A stretch of 64,000 bases of DNA from Hysterangium stoloniferum. Taxonomy: Eukaryota > Basidiomycota > Agaricomycetes > Hysterangiales > Hysterangiaceae. Positions within the stretch are counted from its first letter, which is position 1, and each line of letters begins with the position of its first letter. Of the stretch, positions 10,509-23,400 are shown one piece after another. Below the pieces are notes generated by a model, which saw only the letters and a program-made list of their open reading frames with translations, ran no database searches and had not been told where the DNA came from. The stretch is from assembly GCA_015178975.1 (NCBI GenBank), contig WHVD01000012.1, positions 248,001 through 312,000 on the forward strand. The letters run 5' to 3'. Position numbers and translations under genes: made by a program.

Positions 10509-11534
10509 TCACATATCATCTCTTGTTATTCTAGTACTTGTATGGCCTCCCTTAGCCTTTATTACAGCATCAAGTCTTCTGGGCATACCTTCTATCAGTT
10601 TCTGACACTCCTGAGGCTCAATCTTTGGCCATTCCACTTCCACCCTCTCCCATAGCTCCCAAACTCCCTTTGGTGGTGAAGGATATTTCTGGAGCTGTTT
10701 CTTCAGGTGAAACCAAATATTTTCTATGGGATTCAGGTCAGGAGACTGTGCTGGCCAGTCTAACACCTGAATATGATTTTCAGAAAACCATTTTTGTGCC
10801 ATCTTGGATGTGTGTGTAGGGTGATTATCCTGCTGGAAAATGGCCTCACCTGGAACCTTCAAATCTTCAATGCTCTGGGACAAATGCTGAGCCAGGATCT
10901 CCACATATTGTGCAGAATCCATCCTTCCTTCAATATCTGCAAGCATTCCCACTCCATTCCAACCCATACAGCCCCACATCATGATATTTCCACCTCCATA
11001 CTTGACTGTATGTTGGGTTGTCCTATCAGAAAGTGGGTCTCCAGCTTTCTTCCACACATATTGATATCCATCTGATCCAATCTTATTTATCTTGGTCTCA
11101 TAAGACCACAAGACCCTTTTCCAATCATCCACAGTCCATTTTTGGTACATACTTGAGGGCAAAGCTTAACCTTGCTTTCTATGTTGAGCTTTGAGCAAGG
11201 CTTTGACTACAGCTTTTAAACCATGCTGTTTCAAGATCCTCCTAACTGGTTTGGATGAGACACAGCATTATCTAGCTTGCCAGAGGTGATTTGATGTATG
11301 TATGATCCTCCTCTGGTCAGTAGGAGAAAGCTTGGAAGGACATCCTCCTTTCAGATTTTCTTTGTCTATGTCCATCTCCTGAGCAATTATACTGATAGTA
11401 GACTTGCTAACACCTGTTGTAGAGGCTACATTCCTATTGGAGAGGACATTTTGCAGGAGGAAGAGGGCTTGTTCTCCTTTAAGAGGGGAAATGGCTTTCA
11501 TGATAAGAATGATAGTTAAAATGTGACATTTCAT
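10509..11534 (-). pseudogene. Tc1/mariner transposase (DD34E type), inactive
   Basis: The C-terminal frame (10509-11162) contains a Tc1 catalytic domain: WTVDDWKRVLWSYETKINKI, where the first catalytic Asp of WSDE has become Tyr; AIFQQDNHPTHTS, holding the second Asp; and SPDLNPIENIWFHLK, holding the Glu. The N-terminal frame (11268-11534) has helix-turn-helix segments (NVASTTGVSKSTISIIAQ and GGCPSKLSPTDQRRII). The two frames are separated by stops between 11163 and 11267. Loss of the first Asp and the breaks make it non-functional. It could still act as a substrate if terminal repeats persist. Confidence 0.85.
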
Positions 11535-11644
11535 GTCACATATTAATTAGAACATCAAGTAGATGTCATGTGATTTTTCTTGTAATTTTCCTATCCCTAT
11601 AGATTATAATATGATATAATGAAATGTGTGAAAAGAGAGGGTTG

Positions 11645-12526
11645 TGTTACAACTGGAATTCCCACCAGACTCCAGGGACTAACTTATACGCACCCACACC
11701 CTATACACACCAATTGTCAGTTTACCAGAATTCCTGCCAGACTCTGTACATCAGACTTGTCTATGTTCAACTTCATTACATTGTGTTTCAGTCACCGGAA
11801 TACCCACCGGACTCTGTACATCAGACTTGTCTACATTCGACTTCATTACATTTTGTTTCAGTCACCGGAATACCCACTGGACTCTGTCCCTGTCTATGTC
11901 TGACCTTGTCCCACGCATCAGTCACCAGACCCCACTCGGAAAACCCATCATCCCTCTAACAGAGCCCCATTCCTGTTTTAGTCAAATGACCTGTCACATT
12001 TCAGACTCCACTCCTGTTCCATTTCCCATTATGGTTTATGATTTGTCATGATTTGGACCCCGCTCCATTCCATCCCGTTCCTAACACCAAATTTGGTGTT
12101 TACTATTCCCATTTTATGTTTTGCTAGTTTCGTTTCATTATTACTGGATTTGGTATGTCATTCATTCCACAGTCTATATAGTCTGGCAGATGTTGTACAT
12201 ACAATCCAGTCAGAAAATCGGCTTAGATTCCCCCCAGTAATCTAATACCTTTTCCACTCTAAACTCCTCTTTGAATTACACCACTCTCACTAGTCGGGGC
12301 CCACAGGCTCCGACACATCTATCTCTCAACCTCTGACTTATTTATCTCGACTCCCCGACCTCTCAACCCACGACCCACGAACCCCACCCAGACTCCCTGG
12401 GTTTCCCGTCTGCCCATTTGAAATTGGACAACACGATCTTGCAGGGCGCAGCCTATAAGCTGAAGCCAAGTCCTACCAGATTCCCCATAGGTTTCTCTGG
12501 AAACCTGCTGTGTACATATCCTAACA
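11645..12526 (-). repeat. Solo-LTR-like segment (about 880 bp)
   Basis: It runs from TGTTACAACTGG to TATCCTAACA. Its right 110 bases match the LTR at 63047-63566 (shared hairpin motif at 12444-12473, TTCTCTGGA and TCCTAACA end). Internally it has imperfect direct repeats of about 90 bases (11740-11870), each with GACTCTGTACATCAGACTTG. No 5-bp target duplication is visible. Orientation follows the shared hairpin, which reads on the minus strand here. Confidence 0.6.
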
Positions 12527-12777
12527 CTCTGGAGACCCACCCATGAGCAACAACATGTTTGTTTTAACCTGTACTCCTTCATATATATAAGGGCCTCTCT
12601 TTGCCCACTATTGAACAATCAATTTTGTTATATCTTATTTACAAATCCCATTCTTAAATCAGAAGCTTAAGTCTTGCACTCCATCTTACTCCTACAGCCA
12701 GTTAGAGATATTGCAGTATCTCTTACTGTTGAAGTTCTATGTTCTACAGCATTAGGCTTATGTCAGCTTTTTGTATA
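12527..12777. other. AT-rich promoter-like stretch, no gene
   Basis: A TATA-like run (ATATATATAAGGG) at about 12580 precedes TTGCCCACTATTGAAC, reminiscent of an LTR promoter/leader, but no ends or coding region can be assigned. Confidence 0.3.
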
Positions 12778-13381
12778 CAGTGAGGGACAAAACTTTCTCA
12801 TGTTTTGTCATTTCAGATTGTTTTGTTTATACATAGATAATGGACATAAAATTGAACAAATATGAAAATATTCTACTGGATACTCTGACATCATGACATT
12901 GTATCTGTACAATAACAATTATGTGTATATGTATAGTAAGTATACAAATATTTCTTTTGAGGATCATCATGAGAAAGGTTTTGTCCCTGACATTCTGAAA
13001 CATATAAACTCCTATGTATCAATAGTTCGGGTAACCTCCTTTGGTGTTTATCACAGCTGCCACTCTTCTAGGCATACTTTCAATCAAATTCTGACACACC
13101 TCTGGCTTCATCCTATCCCATTCCCTTTACACATGCTCCCACAATTCCAGTATCCCATTTGATGGCTATTGATATTCTCCAAGTCTCTTTTTGAGGTGAT
13201 GCCTTAGGCATTCAATAGGATTATGGTCTGCAGACTGCTGGCCATGACATAACCTTGACCCCATTGTCAGCAAACCATGTTTTGGCTTTCTTGAAGATCA
13301 TCTTCCAGAATCTGAACATGCAGCTCAGCATTCATCCTTCTATCAATATTGCATGTATATCCAACACCATCCCATGCCATG
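12778..13381 (-). pseudogene. Second Tc1/mariner relic, cut by an LTR
   Basis: The left end CAGTGAGGGACAAAAC (12778) is a typical Tc1 terminus. The minus strand from 13381 to 13020 reads, across several stops and frames, MAWDGVGYTCNIDRRMNAEL and HVQILEDDL, parts of a Tc1 catalytic domain homologous to the element at 10.5 kb (compare CMGWNGVGMLADIEGRMDSA). The N-terminal half is missing beyond 13381, where an LTR begins. Confidence 0.65.
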
Positions 13382-14274
13382 TGTTAGAATCCCTGCTGTT
13401 TGGCCCCCTGCAAGGTTGTTTTGCCCTCTGTTAAGTTCCAGATCTCAGGGCAGATTTCCGATGGATATTCCGGACACTTCCCGGAAATATGTCCTCGGAG
13501 TTTCGGGGAATTAGTCCGGGAGTTTCCGGGGATTAGTAACGGGAGTATCGGAATATTACCAGAGTACAGATGGACTTGGCTTCAGCTTATGTGCTGCGCC
13601 CTCGTGCACTCACTCGGGTGTCCATATTTCAGAGGATGAATATATGTCAGAATGTTTACGGATACTTGGAAGTTCCGGGAGTTCCGGATATCCGGAGTCC
13701 AGAGAGTTCCGAAGATTGAGCGTACAGAAAGACAGAAGAGATACAAACTAATTCGAGATTAAAACTAAAGAGTAAGTACATGGCTATGGAAGACTATATA
13801 GATGTTCCCGTAATTGTACTACAAATCTAGAAGTATAATAAGACAGATTAGGATGAAGATTCCGAAAAGGGAATACAACAAGAACAATAAACAAGCGAAT
13901 GAATAACTGTTAACCTGTCAGTTACTAAATACGGAACAAGGATGAGGTTCGGAAATATGGAAACTATAAATGTTCCATAGTCGGAAGTCGGGTCGGATTT
14001 TGAGGTGGATGTCATATCGGATTGGAGACTTGGGATGGAAAGTCAGATCAGAGATGGGAGTCTGACTGGAAGTCTGACCGGAAGTCTGACCGGGAGTCTG
14101 ACCGGGAGTCTGACCGGGAGTCTGACCGGGAGTCTGACCGGGAGTCTTGACCAGGAAGTCACCTTGAAGGGATGAGGATCAGGTTGCATTGGATTCCGGA
14201 TCTTGATACTGGTCCGGAAGATGGTTCGGAAGTTGGAAGTCGGATATTGAAATATCCGGGAACGGGTCGTAACA
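13382..14274 (+). repeat. Solo-LTR-like segment (893 bp)
   Basis: It begins TGTTAGAATCCC and ends GGGTCGTAACA. It contains the shared LTR stem-loop at 13572-13604 and a 12-bp minisatellite near its right end. Segments at 13680-13990 are similar in order to the 58.4-58.9 kb LTR (for example GAATACAACAAGAACAATAA and GGAACAAGGAT). The Tc1 relic on its left is not obviously resumed on its right and no target duplication is visible, so deletion followed insertion. Confidence 0.65.
14057..14150. repeat. 12-bp minisatellite inside the LTR
   Basis: About eight tandem copies of GGGAGTCTGACC with small variations. It lies in the U3/R-like region of the 13382-14274 LTR and on the minus strand encodes a meaningless RLPV repeat. 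Confidence 0.9.
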
Positions 14275-14946
14275 CCCTCATACTCCACTATTGGCATCCC
14301 CAACCATGGTGTTGCCACCTATGGTGTCCCGACAGTTGGTTTACTGTAACTTTCCCCTTTCACCATTCAGAAGATGTATATATATTAGGCTAAAATTTTG
14401 AGTTAAGCCTCTGCTCCACCCTGTGTTACGGCAAATTTCGGCCACTATCTCTTGTTCCTTACCCATCTTATGTGACTTACTCAAAGAGGGTAAGGAGCCA
14501 GTAAGGGTCTAAGACAACAGCTGATTTCAAGACGGCTACCTTATTTTGCTCCTTGTGTAATGACATTCATACTCACGATAAGGAATCCCTAATATTTACA
14601 AGATGAAAAAAAGTTAGTATTGCATAATACATGATCACCAAACAACCATGATACTAGAGCTAAAGGATGATATGAAACCGTTTTTGCTAATTTAATGAAG
14701 CCCAGTTCCAGCTCGCTAGAGTAAGGTAGCATTAAAGCCAGCAACTGCCCATTTGCCCACTCCTCTGACATGTATCAACAAGGTGACATGGAGGTGTGCC
14801 CGAAGCAACTCCATGCTACATGGGTCAGTGGTATTCAAATTTGATGGTCAATTGTTCCAAAACCGTAGCACCTGACTTCTCGAAACGAACAATTTTATGT
14901 ATACCCTGGTCAGACTGCTACAAAAATTAAAGAGCAGAACGTAGGG
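14275..14946. other. Unassigned low-copy DNA
   Basis: No recognisable gene or repeat. Short open frames, such as 14589-14771 minus, show no family resemblance. Confidence 0.35.
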
Positions 14947-15141
14947 TAAGTACCTACTCGTCAGGCTGCAGATCGTCCTCACAATGCTATGCTTCTCCAC
15001 ACAGATATTCACAGTTTATTTGATGACTATCAATGGAACCTACCCATATGCTCCATTGATAGTCATCAAATAAACTGTGAATATCCCACAGAGAAGCATA
15101 GCATTGTGAGGACAATCTGCAGCCTGACAAGTAGGTACTTA
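14947..15141. repeat. Long near-perfect palindrome (about 90-bp arms, 14-nt loop)
   Basis: The left arm at 14947-15037 begins TAAGTACCTACTCGTCAGGC and ends GACTATCAATGGA. The right arm at 15052-15141 begins TCCATTGATAGTC and ends GCCTGACAAGTAGGTACTTA. I count only a handful of mismatches. Transcription in either direction would give a long hairpin. It does not resemble the other repeats in the window. Confidence 0.93.
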
Positions 15142-16385
15142 TGCACAAGCAGATGCTGACAGGATTGCTATCCATTCTTTCTGCATGTGAGAAGTCAGAA
15201 GAATAAACTCCGTTAGGTAAGTCTGCACTCATGACACCAACACCCATTAATGGATATATGTGTACAACCTCAAGCCTGGTGAAATTGCCACCACGAGCAC
15301 GTTTAACAGCGGCCTGGCCTGTGACTAGGCAGCACTTACCTCTCATGCATACAGCAATGCAAGTTCCAGTATTCTGAGTTTGCTAAGTTGAAGTTGCACG
15401 ATAACCGTAGCAATGGTAGACTTACACGAGATGGTGTGCCGCATGGAGAAGGTGTACAGGTCTGCGATGCAGAACGGCTCTGCCACTTGAATTTGGCAAG
15501 AAAGAGCTCTGACCAAGCAGAGACAAATTTCTTATACCACATGTCTGGAATAAAACATCCAACGTAGGCATTTGGGGATGAATGGAATTATGACTATCAT
15601 ATAGATATATCATATAATGCCCCTCTTTCACTGAACTTGTGAGGGTTCTCGCAAGAGGAGGAGGCTCTTTAGGGGGTGGAATGGAGCCAATAAAAAACGA
15701 CATCGTCCTCGGATCCTTGGGGCAGCGGAACAAAACCATTTTTCCGATCTCTGCGATATCTCATCAGAGGCACGCGCAAAAAGAAGTGTTATCAACCACA
15801 TCTGACCATGCTTCTCGAGTTTCATGATTGTGTCGAGCCAGCTATAAAACACGGAAACCGGCAGCCACTCATTGTGTACGTAGCAACCTAGAGCTTAGTG
15901 GGACCAAGTATGTACGAATACAGATACCAAGTTTACCGGCAATTAGTCCAAGAGTGCGTTTCTTGAACAGTTTTTTGCTATTGTAGGAGCACGACCTCAC
16001 AAGGGAACACCATACATGTACATTCCGTTCAGATTCGTTGATATAAGAACCATTTGAATCTGCTTCAGGTAGGTATTCCATAGACCCAATACTTTAACTC
16101 AGGAGTATCGAGGGCAACAACGAATGCGTATGAAAGACGAAGCAATCGATAACAGTGGTGGCTGTTGTAGATGTACTCTTGTTTGACACTGTTTTGTCAT
16201 ATTTGTAACTTTGTGACTTAATTTACTTTCGCGCACCGCTATGTTACGAACCTGTTCACGTATTGTCCAGAAAATCCACTCGACAACACCGCAACGTCTT
16301 CATTTGGTACACTGATTCGCACCGCGTGGCCTTAGGAGAGTTTTTTTGACGTTCAATCTCCAAAATCGTCCTCAAACTCATATTT
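15142..16385. other. Low-copy region with unassigned open stretches
   Basis: A plus-strand open stretch at about 15390-15566 reads naturally (for example HGEGVQVCDAERLCHLNLAR) and could be a decayed exon. Minus frames at 15422-15739 and 15628-15852 overlap it. I recognise no family in either direction and cannot choose a strand. The next gene, the HNH endonuclease, starts at the right edge. Confidence 0.35.
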
Positions 16386-17556
16386 AGGCTGGCGTGTTGA
16401 TAACAACTCACCCATTACTGTTTCGACAGCATATCGCTGGATAACCGATGCTGTTTTGAGTCGAGCTCGGTATCATACTTGGGACGAAGCCGAGACGTAT
16501 ACTCTCTTCCCGGTCGAGGTTCGACCTAGTATTGTGTTGACGTATTCTGTCCACAAAAATGGGGCTAGCTTGTCGCGAGAATCTCAAGACATCATTGTTC
16601 CTGGAGACTATGGGTTGTATGCTATAGGCAAGAATACCATTTCGTGTACCACTACAGGCTACGTGACCTTGACACAGGAGACCCCTCACTTTACTTTTTC
16701 TTCACCCACTTCACCCATTTTCCATTATGGAGGAAGTAGTGGAAGAAAATAGCCCGTGGCTCTCCGCCAAGGTACCTCATTGTGTCGTGGAATGTGCTTT
16801 ACTTTCTCTGATGCTTAACAGGCGTCCTTGACTGCCCCTATCATTCAACAAGCTCTCGATAGAGATCGTCAATGCATTTTTTCTGGTGTCGTGCCAAGCT
16901 GTGGCTCTGATGCGCTGGTAGCAACATGGGTATTTCCCCCATTCTTGGGTCACAAGGCAAGTGTGTAACATTTCGAACCATCGCATCTATGTTGATATTT
17001 TCCGCGATCCTTATTATCCCTAATAAGCTGTCAGATGACCCATGGCTAGAGTCCAAATACTATCAAGATCCCGATGCATGCGATCTAAGCGACTTGATGG
17101 TGGTCGAAAATGTCGTATCAGGTCGTAAGGACATTGTCACCCTCTTTTGGGAAAACAAACTCGGCGTTGACGTTGAAGTGCGTATTTTCCCTTTCAAATA
17201 GTTAGCTGTGTATCCATGACATACAGGACGATTATCGCATCATCTTATTCGAAGGGTCGGAAAGCTTAAACAGTGGTGTGCCGTTGAAAAGCCGTATCAT
17301 CCTTATCGATGAGCTTTATAGACCTAGCGACCGATTTCTCCGTCTGCATTTCCAAGAATGTCTTGCTATCAGTGTCTGCCGTGGCGACGTCATGGAAGAT
17401 TACCATGAGCAGGAGATTGAGAATTTCATGGAAGAACTTGGCATTTACGATGGCGAGATAGATACTGGTGATCCAAGATGGTCGACCCCGCTAGGTTCAC
17501 ATGTCCGTGCTTACCTCATAAGGCAGAAAATGGCAGAACAGTCAGTCATCCTTTGA
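16386..17556 (+). CDS. HNH-endonuclease-like protein, multi-exon (5' end uncertain)
   Basis: This is an agaricomycete-type protein with an HNH-nuclease-like domain. The N-terminal exon (about 16388-16660) reads RARYHTWDEAETYTLFPVEV and RPSIVLTYSVHKNG. A short exon ending NSPWLSAK (about 16718-16770) joins across a GTACCT...AACAG intron to ASLTAPIIQQALDRDRQC and IFSGVV, then ALVATWVFPPFLGHK, matching the CVFTG...WIFPP pattern of the family. After another intron (about 16960-17030) come SDDPWLESKYYQDPDACDLS, MVVENVVSGRKDIVTLFWEN and, across a GTGCGT...ATACAG intron, DDYRIILFEG; the end carries GVYD-like GIYDGEIDTGDPRWSTPLG and RAYLIRQK. The exact start is unclear, with no good ATG in the first recognised exon. 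The intron after GHK uses a GC-AG or shifted donor. Family placement comes from recalled family patterns; activity is not implied. It is the best-preserved non-transposon gene here. Confidence 0.68.
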
Positions 17557-19610
17557 AATTTTTTTTTTGTGAGAAACACGCCCTGAAGGAGCACCGTCGG
17601 TACCGATATGACCAACATCTGAACCAAAGCAACTACCTCACGACACCAGGATGCACGCTATGATGACCAGCGGAAGATGATTGTGCAGGGTGTGCTTTCT
17701 ATCCTGTCCATGGTGTCCCCATGAATCCAATAACGTAGATACTCCTTTGCTGTGAACGGGCACATTGGTAGCAAAACAGGGACTTGCCTACCCGCCAACT
17801 GTAAGCCTGGTGAGGCTATACCACAACGGACCTTAAATATTTAGTATCCGCTTCGTTAGATAATTACGATAAACGCGCATAGTCGTTTTTTCATTATCGT
17901 TTTACCTACCGTCTCTGTTCATTGAAGAATATACTCGAGTCCTATCAACACTTGAGCTGAGACTCAGTGAAGCTGCAACTGACGGCAGCCTTACACCAAC
18001 AATCCCTTTGTGGGCCATGTAGGTGTACAGGTATCTACCCATTTTCTTGATGCATTTTCAGTTCACTCAGTGCTCATCACTCATTCTAAGTTCCCTGTTA
18101 CCTAAAAATACTCCGAACCCATGTCAGTCATTCAGCAGACAACGCTCATCCTCACTGAATGTTTGGCTATCCTTCGGTTGTGGTCGTCCTTTGCTGCGTT
18201 GGATTATTTGGTTCCTAGTCTGCGTTGGCGTTCTCTGGATATCTGGCGTTTTATTTGTGAACTTTGCTCCTGGTTCTCTTCCTATGGACGGTATTCTCCG
18301 CGGTGACCATCGATCCTAACCACCACATTGCTCGGATTTATCGCCACCCCCAGTACGCCCCGTACAATTCGCCCAGATATTTCCTTGGATATCGCAGTGA
18401 TCCTTTCGTCCCGCGCTAGATGCACGGAAGAAAACACCTGTGATGTTGATTCCTTCTTTAAGACGGTAGTGGTGCCCAACTTCATGGGATCCGCGGGAAG
18501 AGCAGATGGTGATGTTTTCAGGCGCAATTCATGAAGTGATGGTGGCGGGAGGGCATGGCATAAGCTTTGTTTGAGGTGCATGGAAGGTCTCGTTTTACTT
18601 GATTCTACGCGTATTACTGAGAAGGATGGGGGGATTTTGTGTTGTAACTACTACTCAAAGGTCGGTCCTCGCATTTCCAACTTGTGTTTGCTAACGGCGT
18701 CTTCATCAAAGCTTCACGGCCAGTGGGAAGTGGGTATGCGCTACTCTGACATGACTGAAATATGGTAAGTAACACATCTTTGTTCCTTACATGGCACTTA
18801 TGTATATATACCGACACAGGTACACTACTCATTCTTCGGATTTCCTTGAATTTTTGCTCCTTAGCCTGTGTCACTCCGATTGGCTGTTTCAACTAGCATG
18901 GCATAGGTTTGACTGAACCACTTATGTAGATACCAGCTTCAAATAATGAGGTGCATTAACAATAAAAATCCATCGAAAAATTGTGTCATTGATCCATATG
19001 TTGGAATTTGTGGTAGCCTTGGCTCCGCAGCATTTATGGAACTCTATTGGATATAGCGCTTTACGTTTTACAGACTAAGATAAATTCATTTGCATTACTT
19101 GCAGAAAACATTGATCGAATTAATATCAATGTTTCCATCGGGGTTAAAATGCTGCAGTGAGTCCACAGTTACACCATCGGGGACCTGTCGTCTCAAAATT
19201 ATTCGGCTATCAGAATATTAATTCGGAACCCGAAATCAAAATCTTTAGTGTTTGTTGGCGCCTCGATGCTAATAAGGGGCTCATCGTCGTTAATTTCACA
19301 ATCTCCAGAACCTGAAATTGCGTGCACGGCAGTGCGGACGGATAGCCCAATCTGCGCCCTTCACGACTTCCTGGTCTTTTTTGAGACGGTTGTACATATC
19401 TCCGGGGAGATTTTGGCCACGAGCTTGAATAATTTGATGGACGAAGTGCATTCACTCCTATGTCTGCTTGCGACTCCGTTTGTAGGGGTGTTACCAAGTT
19501 CCAACACAAACTACTTATCCCTTTTGAAAAAGCATGGACGGGCGTGTGACTAAACTGGTCCATATACCTAGCGTATTTACTCATTACCTGAATGATGTTA
19601 GACCCTGACA
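17557..19610. other. Low-copy region without a recognised gene
   Basis: Overlapping open frames exist (18121-18306 plus, 18023-18319 plus, 18282-18581 minus, 19248-19553 plus). A plus-frame segment at about 18280-18415 (TIDPNHHIARIYRHPQYAPY) looks protein-like but is bounded by stops. The region may hold one or more decayed genes; none can be named. Confidence 0.35.
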
Positions 19611-19619
19611 TAAACAGGT

Positions 19620-19970
19620 TCTGACTCGTCAGAGCTTGTTGTGTTGGGAGGGTGGGATTATGAAGTTAGGGGACTGGAATGTAATGGTCTTGAGGACACT
19701 GAATTATGACGCCATGCTAGACCATGCCATTAATCAGAAGACCAAAATGAATAGGAGAATGAAAATTCACTGTAATAGCAGGTACCCCACCATTCGATTC
19801 CACCAACATAAATATCAAAGTTTGGTGTCTCCCCAGAACGCATATACTCACTTAATATGGGCCTACATTCCTCATTATCTTCATTGACTCCAACAACATC
19901 CTGACACGCAGTCACATGTTAGCCACAACATAAAATCCTATGGAGTTCCAAATGTCAGAATTTGTAATTG
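19620..19970 (+). repeat. Direct repeat R, left copy
   Basis: It matches 23580-24000 in the same orientation and 1-420 in reverse. Shared landmarks include GGGAGG(G)TGGGATT, GCCATGCTAG and CCAGAACGCATATAC. The two direct copies bracket the F1 unit with DUF6533 gene A, about 3.96 kb apart. Confidence 0.72.
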
Positions 19971-20429
19971 AATAAATATACTGACGACTTACTGGTTACC
20001 AATATCCATCATGAAGCACTTTGATCAGTGCTGAGGAATAGCCCGAGCTGCAGTCAAATTTGTAATATATATCAACCATGTAACACAGCATTCAGGTCAG
20101 CCAATATCTGAGGATTTTGAATTGCAAAAAAATCCATGTCATTCGGTGTGGTCAATGTAGAGGGAACGGCCTGGGCCATGCTGAGCTTTAAATGGCCTTT
20201 GTTCAAAAATTAGTTCAGATGAAGATCGGAAGAAAAGGACACTGGGATGAAGTGATAAAATGAACTTTGTTAAGGGGCATTTTTCAGAAATTCGTGTGAT
20301 AACTGCCCACTTGACTTCAGTGAGTGCCGGGGCTGCGAATCAGTGTAAGTGTATTGGACATTGAGATTTACTTGCTACAGTGTCCACATCCAGAAGCGTT
20401 GTCGTTGGAGGACATTAATAAGGGGGGAT

Positions 20430-23400
20430 GTAGGGGATGATTAGGTGATGTCTGAGACCGTCTGCACACGTGAGATGTGTTGCAAGAGGTGTACGGGAGA
20501 GGAGATTATAAGAGTGGCGAGAAAAGGTAGCACGTTGGAATTGTTAAGAAATATTTGTTCTTCCCAGGTTCCGGAACCCCTGCTGATTTTGAGGGAGTAG
20601 AAGATAACAATGACGAGGAGGAAAAAGAAGACAAAAGGAGATGGCCGGAAAGCCGGGTGCAACGTTTCCGGAGACCGCCTCTTCTAATGGCGTATATAAT
20701 TGACAAGCATCTGACGGTTCACTCCGGGTGTAAACTGGATGCAGAATGGTATATGGGTACATACTTGGTACAAAATGGCTTAACCACAGTGACAACTCTC
20801 CTCCACAACTATATGCCCACCAAACGCACGTGGCATCAGGATTGCAAACAGTGGAGGTGGACGATTATACTGATTTGCAAAGCATGGAAGACAGTAGATG
20901 GCAGATGGCAGATGGCAGTGTACTTTGTAATCATGAATTGATGGTCATAGTATGCTATAGGAAGGATATTATTGTCACTCAAATACGTATTCTCATCAAG
21001 TTTCTGGCTTATCTGCTAGCTGCGAACGTTCTCTAATTAATAATTGGGAAGTGATTATGTTCTCCAGCCACAATCTGGCTATAGTTGCTTCTCATTGAGC
21101 GTCTGCGATCATACTACATATAATGCACTGAGAGTGCTGTTAAATTAATTTCTTCAGCAGCTAAGAGTGACCCAGCACTGGCACTTTCCAAAATCTCACA
21201 TGGCATCCGTGGCAGATATTCAAGCAGCAACTCCAAAGTAACTGCATTAGGCCATTTCTTTGCACACAACATTGACCGTATGTTTCCAGTAACCTTTGGA
21301 CTTGCACCGATTTGGCAACATTAGGTCTGTCAACACGAAGTGTCAGTTGTTGAATATATTTATAGACGGGCATCTCAGTTTTGTTTATTTATGATACAAT
21401 CTTGACCTTCCCAGCGGAAATCGAGTTCGTATGGAGGAGTAGGATCAGACTAGCATCTGTGCTGTACGTCATTACCCGATATTCACTCTTATTTTACTTT
21501 ATATTTGGTGTCGCCATGGATTTCGTAGATGTACCGCTAGAGGTGCGTGGTGGAATGGGTCATAGTGTCCTTGACTTACAGCGGTTGATAGTGTGTGGTA
21601 TCATTTGAGCCCTAAGGTTAGTTGTTTACTGATTAGCCATAGGGCATGTAATGCACTATTCCACACCTCCACGGTTCTGGTAATTCTAGCGGCGCTTAGT
21701 GGACACGGTGATTAATCTATTTGGCATTTTCTTTCTCAAATGACTCAACCGAGGTGAATGTCAGGGCTATTACTTGCAAGGGTTTACGCTATAAGCACGG
21801 ATAACAGATACCTCTTGACTCCAATCTTGTTAACATATATTGGAGAAGTCTCCTGCCGTGTGGTGTGTTGACTTATGTGCAATGTGTGGACCGGTATACC
21901 CATTAGTGTGATAGCTGATCATAGTCCATGACGATTGTATTTCTGGGCCGAGTTTCAAACCGTTCGTTTCACTTAGCTAGAACCACACGACTGTGTATTA
22001 ACATCATTAAGCAGGGGTATAGAAGTCGATTGCATATGCCTGGAGATTTCGAGTTGACATGATTGTTATAGTCTCGGCAACAAGCGCTCTTGCAATTACC
22101 TTCGATGGGCTCATATTATTCACCACATTATTCCACACCATCGGCATGATTAGGCTACAAAGAGGTATTAAAGAATTGGGGAAACGATCTATAAGCTCTC
22201 TACTTATGCAGCAAGGTAATTTATCTCGATGTTCATGTCTGTATGTCGTTATGACTTGATCGTATTAATTGCAGGTGTTCTCCGATTTGCGTTAGTGCTA
22301 ATTTAACGGGACTTTAGCTAATGAAATTCTAATTTTGATTGGTTAGCATAATTTTCACATGGAATTTACAGTGTTTAATCACGAATAAGGTGTGGGATTA
22401 TCCCCCCCTTTCTACCCTTTTCACTGATACTACATTTCTTCCAAGCTTTTTTCAGTGAAGATCTTTTGTCCTCTGAGAATTTTACATAGGAAAATAAAAC
22501 CTAAAAAAACCGTTGGGTACAGTTCATATGTCGACTAATTTTTCTATAGATGTATTCAGGATATTAGTAGAACCGCAATAACATTTGTATTTATTTATTT
22601 TTAAAGGACCCGTTCACTCAAAATAGTGTAGAATCATACACATAAATGAATATGAACCTAGTCAGACCTGAGCAGAATACAGTAGACGGGCCAGGGGGTG
22701 TAAATCAGTCCTCAGATGCAGTACCATTGTTTCCCATTCCCATCACTGTAATTATTGAGCGCAAATATAATAGTCGTATCAACCTCGCAGTCTTAAGCAC
22801 TTGACTGCAAAAGAAGCTTCACCCTCGACAGCTATTCACTGTATATGATTTGTTCACTCAGAATGGATAACTAGACTCCTTCGTTAGGCGGGAACGTTCG
22901 CGTCTCCATGAAGGTCGGACGCCTCAAAGTGAATATTCGAGGTTCTTGAAATTGGGCTCCGGCTGGATATATGTTCACGGCAAACCATCCGAGGGAATGA
23001 CTGAACCTTTTGTTACTACAATAGTAAGTTTTTAACCGATGATCCCAATCGACATTGTAGTAGAACTACGGCAAAGATACTATACATTCTTGCAATCTAC
23101 TAATATATTTGGTGACGGCGCCACTACTACTAGGGTCTGTCAAGGGATAGCAGTTTCGGCGTGTCCACCGATGTTCCACTGTACGACGTTAGTGAAATTA
23201 AATGAAGCACTCTAGGGACTTTATACAAGGCATGAAACACTTTGTAACAGTATTCAAAGGCTGATTTAAAGCCGTTAAGCGGTTGTTGGATGATGCATTT
23301 AAGACACTGAATCTAAGTAGGACCAGTGTCACCTTTTGTGTATTTTTGCACATAATTGCAGCTCATATTACTCTTCAAACCAATTCATTAAAATACTAAA

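Noticed and set aside
11619-11959. Overlapping open frames with repeated TLYIRLVY motifs
   Set aside because: They come from direct repeats inside a solo LTR and are not protein-coding.
14043-14318. RLPV-repeat protein on the minus strand
   Set aside because: Translation of a 12-bp minisatellite inside an LTR.
18023-18319. Possible transmembrane protein
   Set aside because: Competing frames overlap with equal length, no start/splice model links them, and no homologue comes to mind.
19210-19611. 133-codon minus frame and 101-codon plus frame
   Set aside because: Mutually overlapping, no recognisable domain, and neither is conserved in the window; cannot choose between chance and a real gene.
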